A DNA stretch of 64,000 nt, from positions 9,376,790 through 9,440,789 of the forward strand of contig NC_052017.1 of NCBI RefSeq assembly GCF_015832195.1. Direction: 5' to 3'. Positions 35,820-48,800 of the stretch are shown here, piece after piece. Made by a program: the position numbers and the translations under genes. Numbering within the stretch: position 1 is the first letter of the stretch; every line of letters begins with the position of its first letter. The notes below the pieces were generated by a model. The model searched no databases and was not told the DNA's origin. It saw only the letters and a list, made by a program, of their open reading frames with translations. This DNA is from Motacilla alba alba (lineage: Eukaryota; Chordata; Aves; Passeriformes; Motacillidae).

Positions 35820-36174
35820 CACAGAATGGTTTTTTTTCATAGTATTGAAACTAGACGTTGACACAGATAACAACAGGCTGAATAACACCAAGTGATTCAT
35901 TTGAAAGGACCACATAGAGAAACCAGAGAGACAGAATAATGTTTTCTAGGTTTTTTCAAGAACTGAGCACGAACTGCAAGCCAGTAATAAACCTACAACT
36001 CTATTTTCAGTTTCTCTAATATTCTCTCTTTCAAGAGTACCAAATTACATGCCTCTCTTTGACATATCTGTTCATCTGTTCAAAATAATCTATACCCTGT
36101 GATAATAATCTCATATTTATTATCATTTTCCTGTCAAGTTAAGGCAAAAATGAAAAATGGGCCTTTTGCACATG

Positions 36175-36187
36175 GTTGCTGAGCAAC
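36175..36187. promoter_or_regulatory. X-box-like palindrome (candidate RFX site) 2
   Basis: GTTGCTGAGCAAC, with the same half-sites and spacing as the site 368 bases to the left. Confidence 0.5.
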
Positions 36188-36939
36188 AGCAAATAAAGAT
36201 TTGCTTTTGTGCTGCCGCTTCATGAACCAGTCTTTATTCTTGTTGGTGGCCTGCAGTAGAGATCTCAGTTACAGATGGCTCACACCGGAATATCGTTGTT
36301 TGGACTAGAGCAAGCATTCCATTTCAACCTATAAGAGTCAACAATATAAATAAAAAATAAATAAGTAGTTCCCTGAATGTCAGACACTTTCTTGACAACA
36401 TTTTCCTATATTTACAGTGTTATTTTGTAGATAATAGTTTCTTATGAGATTATTCACACGTTACCTACTACCATGTTGGAGTTGTAACTTCTATTTCTTT
36501 TTCTTTGAATATGTAATAAAATTTGTTATAGTTAATACAGTATGAACAAAATCTGCTCATCCTCTGAGGCAGGCTGTTAATAATTTACATGCATGCATTT
36601 CCCTTGATTTTTTTTTTTTTTTGATCTTCACATACTTTGATAAATAATCCGAACAGCATGGGAGAGAGATGAAGTTTCACACTATTCCACTTCTCCAGAT
36701 CTCCCCTTGCCTGAAGGTAATCCTGCCAATCATGCCATCCTTTATTCAGAGGCAACTGTCACTTCTCAATGCTGGTGTGATTAGACCGTGAAAAGGCTTA
36801 TTTCCCTTAAATTATTAATATTAACATGAATCAATTTTAGAGTTTAAGAGATTAAGTAGGAAAAAAAATCGCTGCAGAAGAAAAAAAAAAATTATCCTTG
36901 TTAACTCACAGCAAAATAAGGAAATAAATTGCGCAGAGG

Positions 36940-37065
36940 GAATGCAAAAGCTGTTCGGGAGAGCCACTCCCTGGAGTCGCTGCCGACGGTACCGAAGTCC
37001 TGAGCTGCCGCCCCGCGGGAGCTCCCCGCCACTGCCGGGGTCTGCAGGGAGCCACACCCAGCTCA
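36940..37065. other. Short GC-rich patch in AT-rich intergenic DNA
   Basis: About 125 bases with many CpG (for example gccgacggtaccgaag and gccgccccgcggg) directly before a CR1 copy. It could be a decayed repeat, a small regulatory CpG patch or an unrecognised exon; no reading frame is convincing. Confidence 0.5.
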
Positions 37066-37149
37066 GTTTAAACTGGGAAAACACAGCAACCTCATTTTCG
37101 TGGCTTTGTTATGATGCTTTATGACAAAATACTTAGCTGTTATATTATG

Positions 37150-37518
37150 AAGAGTGCTGGAGCACGGAGAACGGCTGAGAGAGCTGGGGGTGTTCAGCTC
37201 AGAGCACCTGAAGCCTCTGGAGAAACTTTAGAGCACCTTACAGTGCCTAAAGGGTAAGGAGAGGTGATTTTTATATGAGCATGGAGAGATAGGACAAGGG
37301 GGAATGGCTTTAAACTGACAGAGGGCAGGTTTAGATTAAATACTGTGAAGAAATTCTTTCTTGTGAGGGTGGTGAGACATTGGCAGTGTTCAAGGCGAGA
37401 TGGGCTGGGGCTTTGAGCAACCTGGTCTAGTGGAAGGCATCCCTGCCCATGGCAGGCGTGTTGGAAATAGATGATGTTTAGGGTCTCTTCCAACCCAAAT
37501 CGTTCTATTGGTCCTATA
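37150..37518 (+). mobile_element. CR1 LINE fragment, sense orientation
   Basis: Runs from agagtgctggagcac through gagagagctgggggtgttca and ggacaagggggaatggcttt to ctgcccatggcagg and the 3' end near cgttctattggtcc. Typical avian CR1 3' end with internal deletions. Confidence 0.9.
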
Positions 37519-40449
37519 ATTATTATTTGCTGTATTATTACGCCCTTACTGTTATCACTTGTTCCTTATAAACAGTGCTACAAGTCACTGTAATTTTTCT
37601 CTGCTGTTAGTACCATGAAAATGGAAGATTTCTGAAATGTTATAAGATACAGCAAGAAATTACAATAACAGTATTTGCATAGCTGAATCCATCCTACTGT
37701 AAAAAGAAAGGAAGTGGAATTTTTCATTACAAATACAGCAAACATTTTCTAGTATAAAGTCATTGTCATCTTTCAGAATATGTATCAAGTAAATTTATAA
37801 TACTAGTTTGTCAGTTAATTTGTTTCAGATATAAAACACTCCAGTTACAAATGCTATGTCTGTATTATTTTAACTCTGTTAAATTACATTCTGATAGAGA
37901 TTTACTGCTCTTACAAGTGTCCTGTCTCCTTGCAGCACTCATTCTATTTAAGTCTTTAAGAGAAAAATTGGTTTTAAGGTACAAAATCACTGTTATTATT
38001 AATTTTACAAGTGCTCTTAGAAGTTTCATTGTGATAGGCATGCATCCCTTAGATATGACACCATCTCTGTTCCATCTGTCTAGTACAAAACATGAAAATA
38101 CAGGACAAATATCAGAATGGACATGATTTGCTCATCCATATTAGTTTATACATATATAAACACATACAAACTGCTTTACATTGCTTGGGTATTCTACCAG
38201 CATTCACTTGTCTCTCACATCTGTGTTGGCTTTGTCAGCAGGGGTGTTCCCCATGTCCCTGATCCAGACCAGGCACCTGACCAAAGCCCACTGGGGTTTT
38301 TTACAGGCTGCATGTCCTGCTGCCTTCCTGCAGAACTGACAGTAGTGTACTATCAGCCTGGGGGGAAATGTGGAGCCAGGCACCCATGAGGGCTTCCATA
38401 TCCACTAAGTTGGATATATATATATATATACTTGTCATTTATTCCTGTTCTGGCCATCAAACAGTTTTATCATCACAAGACCTGGTGTTTTATCAAACTT
38501 TCTTATCATGTCCTTAAACAAAGGAAAATCGATTCTTAACTTAGTTTTTCTAGTAGAATTTTATCTGTCTTCCCTTTGCCCCATGTTGATTGTACTGCTG
38601 CATGATGATTGTTAGCTATCCCGAGTTTCTAGCCATGTGCTCGAATCAACAATAAATACTTAAAGCACAGTGATGTTTCAAATGTGCTGGCCCATTTTCC
38701 ATGTCCTGAACTGTAATTTCACTTCTGCCTGCTTCTGATTAATTTCAAGTTTTTGCACTTAATCTCATTAAAGTTGTGTCAGCAACTCAAGGGAGTTCTA
38801 GAATCAAATCTAATTTGGTATCGAAGGCATGAAACACCTACAGTGAATTGCTGACAGAAGCATGCAGAATTTCTGGTGAACCGAGAACCTTAATATTCCA
38901 GAAGTTTAATGTTTCCTCACATCATTTTTTAAAATTTCACTGTGCCTTATGACTAAATACCTCTACAAAACCATTTTGGCAAATTGAATCCCCCACTATG
39001 AAACTCAATTCTTTTCGGATCTCTGGTGCCAAAGAGGAAAGGAGAACAGAGCACAGTGAGGACCATACCTGTTGTTCGCTGCTTTTAAGCCAGGGTGACT
39101 TGAGGCTGCACTCCCAAACATGCCTCTTATCCAGACCACTTCCTTATTGTACAAGAAGGTGCACAGGCAGCAAAAAAAGATTCTGAGAATAGGGTCTGCA
39201 CTACCATCTAGTGGAATATAAAAGTACCTTCAGAAATAAACACTGGGCACTAATGACTATACATGGAAAAATTTTAATGTCTCAGTATAAAAAACAAGAT
39301 TAGCAAAACTAAAATGTTTTCATAAAAAGATTAGAAATTAAGCATTTTTTATGTCTCAAATAATCTGAACTTGAAAAAGCATACTGAATAAAAAAATATG
39401 GCATAGAACAAAGCTGCCTAAAACCAAGATTGAAACTTGTCAGAAAGCTAATCTTAGTATTTTAAACTTTTGATTCCAACTTATTTTACATGCAAATTAA
39501 TTAATGATTTACCAAATAAAACAAAGAACCAGCATTGCTACCAGTACCATTCATGAGTCATGAACATCCATTTCCATTAACCCAGTTTTACCCTTTATTT
39601 CATTGTCATCACCTGGGTAAATGACAGGTCTGGGGACAATCCAAGTCCTTTGTTTGGATGCTGTTGTCAATTCATCGAATGTATCCAGTGGAACTCTGAG
39701 CTGAAAATTACAACAGAGCACCCATTCAGTGGCTATCATAGTTACTTGAGCTCAGAGAATTTCACGATTCATGCAAAACTGGATAAAATTTCCTATGAAT
39801 TGTAGGTGGAAAACATTGCAACACAGCAACTTAACCCAAGAGACAGCAACAACAATCATGCAAAATACATCATGGATTTCAGCCTATCAGTTGAAGTATT
39901 TCTCCCATGGGAACTCTGCATGAAACTGTCTTGCAAAATATTCTGTATTAAATTATTAATCATTGTGACACGCTTAGTAAACTCTAGTTGTCAGGCTCTC
40001 GGAGTTTGAAAAACACACTAGCTTGCAAATTCAACTAGAATAAAAAAAACTTGTTTGAAATTTCATACTGGAAACCACCTCTGTTAAACATGTTTATGTA
40101 CCTTTTTTGGGTTTGGGGATCTTGTCCCAGTTACTGAGTAAAATTACTGACCTTCATTCAGTGCCTACAATTACCATTTTGATAGCATTATCTATGTTAC
40201 AACTCAAGTTCTATACACAGATTAAAGTATTTTTAATTCGTACCAAATTTTTGCATCCTGACTCAGCAAAGCTGGCAGCTCCCAGCTGTGTGACTCCTTG
40301 TTTCTGCCCAGCTGGAGCAGCTATATGCCTATCTCTTAGAGCTCGGGTTCAGGAAAAAGAATGCCCAGGAAGACCTACAGCACAGGCCAGGAGTACACAG
40401 AGCTCCCAATAACTGAACTTACCTTACTGTTTAAAAAAATATACTTGAG
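37519..40449. other. Intergenic sequence, no gene recognised
   Basis: AT-rich, with a TA dinucleotide run near 38413-38430. Short open frames only, none with a recognisable domain or splice support. Confidence 0.65.
38413..38430. repeat. TA dinucleotide microsatellite
   Basis: An alternating AT tract of about eight to nine units. Confidence 0.85.
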
Positions 40450-40515
40450 AGCCATAGAACTGAGGTTGGAAGGGACCTCACCAGGTCATCTAGTGCAACA
40501 TCCTGCAGAAAGGAG
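40450..40515 (-). mobile_element. Short CR1 3' end fragment
   Basis: agccatagaactgaggttgg followed by agggacctcaccaggtcatc matches the reverse complement of a CR1 3' terminus; only about 65 bases remain. Confidence 0.75.
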
Positions 40516-42714
40516 CTACTTTGCTTAAATAATTAATAAATAAAATTGATCATCAATTAGATCTTTACCACACAGCTGATGAGTGAATTCACAGGGCGCA
40601 GCTAGGTGCAGGGACATGACAACATTCTTGTGTCATTTCTTGCACAGGGGCTGAGGTGCTTGATACCCTGCTCTGAGGGCTGGGTTACCAAGTCCTGCAG
40701 GAATGGCCCACGTGTCTCCAGGCCATAAACCACCCCTGGCTGGAACCAGCCCTTCCACTGCCTGGGTGTGAAAGGCTGGAGTCTTGCCTAGCTTTGGGCT
40801 GTCCTTGGACGTGTTCCTATATAGATCTGAATGGGAAGAATGATCACTGTTAGGCCTTAATTCCCTTGCTGTTAAGTTTACAGCTACTGAGGAGTCAAAG
40901 ATTAACATGAAAGACAGGCTGGCTTCACTTTGGTGTTCTCTGAGGAAACAGAGATGCAGGAGCCTGCTCAAATTGGATTCCACTGTAGATGACTGGCATG
41001 CAGCAATATTCCCTGCAGACAGTGAGAACAGAGAGTATCACCTCTATCACATGAATACAGATTAGAGAACTTTCCTCCCAGGTCTGCCATCTACTCTGGC
41101 AGTTAAATTTACTGCTTAACACTGAAAGAAATACAAGTGGATTTTTGCATTTCTCGTAAAACGCATTTCAGAAGGTGCCTAAGAATATCACTGAGAGCCT
41201 GACTGCCTTAGAAATCAGTAGGAAAGCATACAACAGTTGGGCACTTTAGAATATACAAAGCCACCCTTTGGATTAAATAATCCGACTGCTTCAGCAGCCA
41301 GCTACAATCACAAATGGGTCCAGGACAACCTGCAGTTTGTTTTTTTCTATCAAAGGTACCATCTAACATTCAGAGTTTGTTTGGGGGAGACTATAAACAA
41401 TTAAATTGATTAAAAGAGGTACTTCACAGGAAACAAAGTTTGTATTCAACTCTTAGCTGAGAAAATACTGAAAATAGCCACATTGGTAACTTTATTGGCA
41501 AACACTGCTCCTAGGTGGAGGCTGGATGAACTAAAAGCCCAAACCAGTTAAAACAGTACAGCAAATACTAAGAAGAATCCTGGGCTGGGGTGAGCCCATC
41601 AAATTAATACCAAAGCCATCTGCAAGAGTGTCTTGCACAGTTATTTCTGCTCTCTAATAAGTGTTGATCCAGGTACCACCTGTCCTGCAGGACTGAATGT
41701 AAGGTTTGATCTTGACCCAAGTCAGGAAAATGCTGACAACCTGATCAGTTCTGGCACTGATGGGGAGTGTGCAATCCAGAACCATCTTGCCATGCAGGAA
41801 ATGTGGAGACTTTTCCTTGGCTTTAGCTGCCTTCCCATTGATTAGCAGATGCATTTTATTCTGCTATAAAAGGCATGTATCTCTTTCTAAGGGAAAAAAA
41901 CAGAGTGGAACATAATTTTGTAGTTAGTAACATTAAAGATTATCCAGTGGGGCCCATTCTAAAGGGGATAGTGACTGGTTGATGAAGTTTTGCAGCTTTT
42001 ATTTATGGCTGATGAAAACTGACTGAATATTATGAATTCAGACAAGCTGTAGCTGTTTATGGGAAGAGGTATCATAATTAATTACGGAATCATAACTAAT
42101 TATAAATTAATGTTTCATGCAAAGAGCATGATTTCTATGGCAGTTTTTCTGGAATGGATTGAGGATATAACACACTTTTTCTTATTTATGCAGTACATCA
42201 TTATATTTTTCATCTACTGGCCTTACCAAGCTAATGAAAGAATACGAAATAATAATAGGGAATAATAAGGAAAGAATGCCATGGGTAGAAATCTGCTGAT
42301 TCTCAATTTAAGGCAATTAAATACAGTTCTAGGTCCTTCTGAAAGCATAATTAAAGACAATTTATAAGTGCTAGAATTATGAGAATTTGTTCAATTCATC
42401 CATTTAAGAGAAAAATAAAATTTAGACACTGAAGTTGAACAAAGGACCTACTCATTCTTATGTGTCAATCTGTTCCAGAACGAGCACAGAAATCCCCATG
42501 AAGTTCCTGCACTTCTCAATCCACTTTCTCTCATGTAAGATCCAAAAATCTGCCTACAGACCTTACAGCAAGGCTCCATAGATTGCAGGAGTATGAATAC
42601 AGGACTATTTTAAAAATTCAGTTCATTGCATTACAAGTTAGAACAGGGATATGCAAGAGAGGAGAGGGGGTCTGTGTGCAGAGGGAAGCAACACACCAAC
42701 TTCCATATGAACCA
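40516..42714. other. Intergenic sequence, no gene recognised
   Basis: Mixed composition without a recognised repeat or gene. The left end of the ESYT2 3' UTR is not defined, so part of this stretch could still be transcribed. Confidence 0.55.
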
Positions 42715-45700
42715 TTTATTGAATAAATACATGCATCATAATGTAGAATTACATGAGCAAAAAAAGGCAATCTGTACAAAATTGATTACCCTTTGTTCTC
42801 ATTTTAACTCTCACCATTTGCTGCAGCTCTGATAAAGGATTCAAGACAGAAAATTAAAATTCTTTTAGTCCACCTCCAAGTGATATGCATGCTGATTTGA
42901 GTTCAAGCTATACCACTGCTATAGTTAAGAAAGCTGGTTTTCTTGTCAGTGAAGCAGAGTAATTCTAAAAACAGTTTCAATAGTACAGAACATGTGTTGG
43001 TACATACAGGTAACAAAGCTTATTTTTTAACCATTTCTTAAACATCTTCATATGTTCATATTTTAAGGCACAGGATAAACAAGAACTACATGAAAAGCTA
43101 TCAGTTGACATTGAATAAATGGCTTGATAATGAGGTGCAATTTTTGCCCAGAGGCAAAATTGTCCTTCCTACTTCCATATAAATAGAACAACTGGAATTT
43201 GGTAATACAAAAGTTGCATCCACTATCCAAAGAATCCATCTCATCTAGGCACTCACAGTCTGATCCAAATTCACTCAGGAGAATGTTTCTGAAGATATGG
43301 CATCCAGAACTGATTATAGACTCTGGGAATTCTAGTTGCTGAATTGCAATGACAGTTCAATCTCTTCATTTCAGATTCCTAAGTGGAAAATGGAATCTCT
43401 AAGAACCAATCCCTAATTTTAAGTAGTGAGCTATTCTGAAAACCTGCCCTATATTCTTTATTCAATTACTCACTTTGTGCTATCCTTTCACATTTGCCTG
43501 AAGATGGCATTATTTTCCACCTTGAAACTTTAAAAGACATGAATTTTTTTTTTGTTCAAGTGCAGTTTTCTGTCCCCAGGCTTCACTTAAGACTTGGAAC
43601 ACTGAATCAGTTTAACATCCTATTTACTGGCTGCAGATCAAACTCTGTGCAGTTGCTGGCCAAGATGTAGAGCAAAAATCCTTCCACCTCCGACTGAACA
43701 AAGGCAGAAGACAATTATGTTGAACTGCCACTCTTAGACCTCATTTATTCAGATTAGCATTTGGTTTCTGCATTTTCATTGCATTAAGAACAATTCTCTG
43801 TCTTTCCATTCTTAATATCTTAATGGAGAACTAGCAAAGAAAATATGTATTTCATAATATATTTGATACTAATAGATGAGTGAATATATAGCTACTCATA
43901 CATTCCAATATACAGTGAAACCTTCATATGGAAATGTTTTCTTACAAAGAATCTCTATTGCCCAGCCCAGTAACAGCAGTTACAGTACAATTTACGATGT
44001 AAGATTGTTTGATAAAATAGTCATGTATAAAACGTGGCAATGAGAAGGCCATCACTGTATAGAGGTGTATGGTGCAAGTCACACGTATCCATAACAAATG
44101 TTCATGTTAAATTAAATTTAGACAAACTTAAATTTTTAGACATGAAAAAGACAAAAAGCTACATCTATGGTAGGCACTTTGGTACATCTAGTAATGTAGG
44201 CAAATTCTATATCTAGAGTTAAGGTTCTGTCAGTTTTCTTACAATAAAGCTAATTTCAGGAGTTTATCATTCCACGTTAAAATTCTTTCTTGGCTGAGAC
44301 ATCATTCTAGAATCGTAGCTAAATAATATTCTTTGTCTAATTGCATACTTCTCCAAGGATGAGGACACTGGCTTTGCAAAAGCCAAGCTGTTCTCTTGGA
44401 TTCTTAATGCACATTTTTCTAACAGTCTGAAAAAACTTACCAGAAAAAGAAAAATCAGTTCTGAATACAAAAAAAGTCCCATAATTCATAAAATTAGAGT
44501 TACGAGCTCAGCTGTTGGGGCTGATACTCTCCCTTCAGATCCTGCCTGCCTGGATCAGTCTGTGCTGACAGTGTCCCTGCTCCCTCCTGCCCAGCCCACA
44601 GCAATGCTTCAGGAGAAGGACAGCATTGCTCAGAAACCTGCCTGGACCACTGATGTGCAGTTTGTTCACGCACCAAACATATTTAGCAGCAATGAAGCAA
44701 CTGTCAAAGACAGTCAATTTCATCTCAGTTCCCCACTTTCTTACCTACTGGTGTTCATTTGAGAATTACACAAGGTATGGCGTAACATACTATTTTAGCA
44801 CAGTACTGTATAATAAAAATAACATATGTCTTGTACATATGCCTACTATATGAACTTAACTTGCAAGCTGATTTGTCTACTTATAAATCTGTGAAACATG
44901 GTGGTAGGGACAGTTTAAAGTGGTTAGACATCTTCTTTATAATAGAGAAAAATCCATGTCCTCATACCTTCAAAAGATCACATGTCTAGTACTCCAGAGT
45001 ACAGGAATAAATAACGAAATCCAACTGAACCTGTATAATAAAACTGTACTGTTTGTTATGTTTACACTATTAAATGAAAACTCAGATTTAGAAACTGTTA
45101 TTTGTGGACCTCATCCTCTATTTATACAATATTTATAGAATTCTCATTTTTATTTATAATATTCTATAGCATGATTTCCCAATAATACATTTATATATAA
45201 ATATTAAAATGTTAATGTTTTATACATTTTAGCTAGCCCCACTGGGCCAGAAACACAATAAAGTAAAAATGTTTTTCTGCATTTTCTTTTGCAGAGTATC
45301 ACAAAATGATTAAGACCATTGTGCTGCAAAGACAAAGGAGATTCATCTGAAGAAATTAACATGCATTTAGAAGAAAATATCTGTATCCTTTACCTAATTT
45401 TCTTCTGAATTCAAACCAGCATGAAAGAATTATAAAAAAATAGTATATATTTACATGGTACAGTATACCTTGGTGAGATATAAAACAAGGCAGGGAACAG
45501 CAGAACATGTTCTTTTCACTTTCTAATAGGTACAGCCATCATAAAGATCAATTTAAACACAAAAGGTTACTTTACTGTACTATTGCACATTACAGTAACA
45601 TGTAGAACTGTTTAGCAAAATAAAATATAAAGTATAACGATGAGGAAGGCTATGTCTACATAAAATGACAAAGTGTTATAAAATTATTAGGGATGTGTCT

Positions 45701-45816
45701 AAGAACTAAATCAGTAAAGCTATAAAAATAACATTGGTACATCTCTGAAAACAACGCGTTAAAAATATATAAAGGTTGGCAAAATTATGCGTGAGGAATT
45801 CCTGGTGTCCATGGGC
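42715..45816 (-). other. ESYT2: Probable ESYT2 3' untranslated region (end approximate)
   Basis: Starts directly after the ESYT2 stop codon. Minus-strand AATAAA signals are at 45149-45154, 43744-43749, 43457-43462 and 42715-42720, so several polyadenylation sites are possible. A long 3' UTR is usual for ESYT2. The outer end shown is the last of these signals, not an observed transcript end. Confidence 0.45.
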
Positions 45817-45862
45817 CTAACTTGCACCCTGTGGCCTTGTACCATCTTCTGTCAAATCATAC
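45817..45862 (-). CDS. ESYT2: ESYT2 last coding exon
   Basis: Completes Trp and encodes [14 protein letters not shown], then TAG at 45817-45819. The acceptor is a pyrimidine tract ending cag. Confidence 0.94.
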
Positions 45863-48800
45863 CTGAAAAAGAAAAAAACAAAGGATTGGTTTTTTACATT
45901 TAGCATGTATTATTAAAACTATTATTAACATAGTAGTTGTTAGTATGCAGTATTATTATTAATAATAAAGGAAATGTTCTACTTACCACTGGGTCCAGCC
46001 TTTAGCAAGTTCTTCAGATGCCAGAGGTATTAATAACTGTGGAAAGTTAAATTACCAATCAATGCACTGTGTGTGCCTTTCATTCTATTTCTATTAAAGA
46101 TCAAACCTGACAATCCTGTAAGCTACAGTGTAAGCAATGCCATTGGTAAATGATGTATTTTATATCCTTGTCATCACAGCTCTCTGCTATCTGCCTAAAG
46201 TTTTAAGTTGCTGTTTTTGACTTTAAAATCCACACCCTTCAGTGGCAGTCCCAGAGCACATCACAGCATGGCAGTGGCAATCAGCAGATGTGTTCCTACT
46301 AACTGCTTTCCAGATGAACAGGAAAATTGAGGACACTGTTCACCATGATCTGACCATGATTCTATATCTTTCTTCTTCACAGAGCTCAAATATGGCAATT
46401 TGAAAGGGTGTAGGAATTTACTATTCCTTTTTCATGCTCCAAATCCCGTGTGTAGCAAATTGTGTGATTTAATGTGTGCCTATAGAACACTGAAGTCACA
46501 AACACAACAGCTGGTGTTGGCATTGGGAATGTCTCCAGTAGCAGCTCTTTCTCATGGATTTTACAAACTGGGAATTTAATTACTTGTGTGTTTCCCTAAG
46601 CACTCGTTTGTCTTTCCAGTTTTGTCGGAACATTTTCTGAAATACTGCTTGGTTTCTTCTCGTTCTTTCCTCTCTCTGACAGCATGATTAGTAAGTCTGA
46701 CAAGCACATTTCTTTTGTTACTGTGAACTTACCACTCTCTAGAAGAGATTACTGCCTCATCTTTCTGAGTCTGGCTCTGCAGTTTGTTCCTTCCCTTACT
46801 TAAGCCTGACATCTAAGGCACCTGTAATTTTTGAAAGCTTCATACCTGAATCAGGCTTCAATCAACACTAAATCACATGTCAAGAGAATTTTTGTTTTAA
46901 GCTGTATTAACAGCTGTATTTTGTAATAAGCTGTATTAACAGGATTTGCTTATTGTCTACTTACTTTGCCAAGCAGCCCTTTATCTTTGGACAAGAATCC
47001 ACCACTGTTCTTCACTGCTACATCTAGTGTTCTTCTCTGTACTTCAGGCAGGGAAACACTGAAATCAAACCTGACAGGCAAAGAGATGCATTAGAGGGAA
47101 TTCTGTACCACAGGTCCAAGTTCAGTTCCTACAGCTAAAGAGCCATTCAAATCAAAACCAAACCATCTCCCTTCCTAAATTAAAAAATGAGGTTGGAGAC
47201 AAATGAAGAAAAAAATCCCAATGTTTTGCCTCAATTTTTTCTTGAAAACTGTGATCAATATCAACATCAAATGTTTATGACTTCTGTTACCTTTGGCCTC
47301 TAGAGGTCACTGGTAAAACAAAACAAACACATGAACAAGAAGGAGGCAAAGGTGGAGCACTGGCTCTAGAGAAAAGAGAATGTGGAATCCTACTGTACTG
47401 ACAGCTCAGTATTAGCATTTTCCAAAAGGAAAAGATTGGTCAGTCTTACTGATCCTTGGTACTTGATAACCAGAGCTCCTTTTCTTTCCTGTCTGGCTAA
47501 AGAAAACTATCAAAGATAGCTCTTTGCTAGAGCTGAAACTTAGGCAAAGTCAGGACAAGGTTATACCACAACTTACATCTATTTGTCACTACAGTTCTTA
47601 AACAGCTTTATTGCTCTGCAATACATTTTCCTTGGAAAGGCACAGTGAAATAAATCTTTTACCTGGAATGAACAGGAGAGAGCTGCACTACCAAGAAAAT
47701 CTGCTGGAGCCTCTAACTAATGATTTACAGATTTGACAGAAGGGTGTCAGGGCGTTTTCCCTGAGTTCATTTGCTGTCAGTAGAGAAAGGTCTTTATTGA
47801 AAAGCAGTGGGTGGGAGAATAAGGAGCAGACGTGTGAGAAAAATGACTGTCAAAAAGATGAGTGCAAGGATTTTTATGCAATGTAATATTGCACAAGCTG
47901 GTACAACTTCTAACATATGGGCCAGGATATAATCTACAAGGAAATTTCCTGACTCCCTGGATGCTGAGAAGTGCCACAGAGTGACTGAGCAATGTGACCA
48001 TGCACAGGCACTGGCTGGCAGCATCAGCCAGGCACTCAGCCAGCCAAGCTTTCTGGCAGGAAGGGAGATCAGCAGCACTGGCCAGCTAAAGGCACTCGTG
48101 TTCTCACCACCTGCCAGGAGAGCAAATCCTGCAGCTGAGCCACCAGCACAGGGACATGGAACTGGTGTAGGAAGGCAGGAAAGACAGAAGTGGCTGCTAA
48201 CAGCAAGAAGGGCTGCAGTGATAACAGGGAATAGAGGGAGAGAAGAGCTATTACAGCAGAAGAGAAAGGTATGATCAAGTCTAATGGTGACAACCAGGAA
48301 CTTGAACAGCTCACCCTTCAGTAAGCACAGAAATCTTCATTTGACAGCTTTGTAATTACATGATACAAAACTACACATAGTTTAGAACCTACATTTGATC
48401 AAACACTGGGTTTAATGTCTTCTTTGATACGTGTGTTTTTCTTCTTCCTGATCGTCTCTTATCAGGCAATAAATACAATCGCACATAGGGGTCGGATCCT
48501 TCTTCAGAAAACGCTATCAGATTTCTGGGAGAGGGAAAACCAAGGAAAAGCACTTAGAAAATCAACAAGACATTGCTGAATGTTAGTGTCCACGCTACCA
48601 TCATGTAATTTAGTATGTGAGGCAGTTCCCCCTCAAAAAATATTATGTGGAGTGACTTGTGCAAGAGTCTAAATTCTAATTTGAAGTATGGATATGGCTT
48701 TTTAGAAATCACATGTTTTGGTCATTCCGTAAAAAAAATCAGTCTCTTAGAAACAGCTTTCAGATACTGCTGATAAAAATCTAAATGTCATTTTCATTTA

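Larger units (their letters stand above)
34236..37149. other. Intergenic sequence, no gene recognised
   Basis: Begins with a GC-rich stretch (about 34236-34350), then becomes AT-rich. It contains a G10 run (34501-34510), the short direct repeat at 34595-34651, two X-box palindromes (35807-35819 and 36175-36187), a T15 run (36608-36622) and a GC-rich patch (36940-37065). Open frames here are short and show no family match. Confidence 0.65.

Noticed and set aside
36608..36622. T15 homopolymer as a retroposon tail
   Set aside because: No adjacent SINE, LINE or processed-gene sequence and no target-site duplication could be seen.
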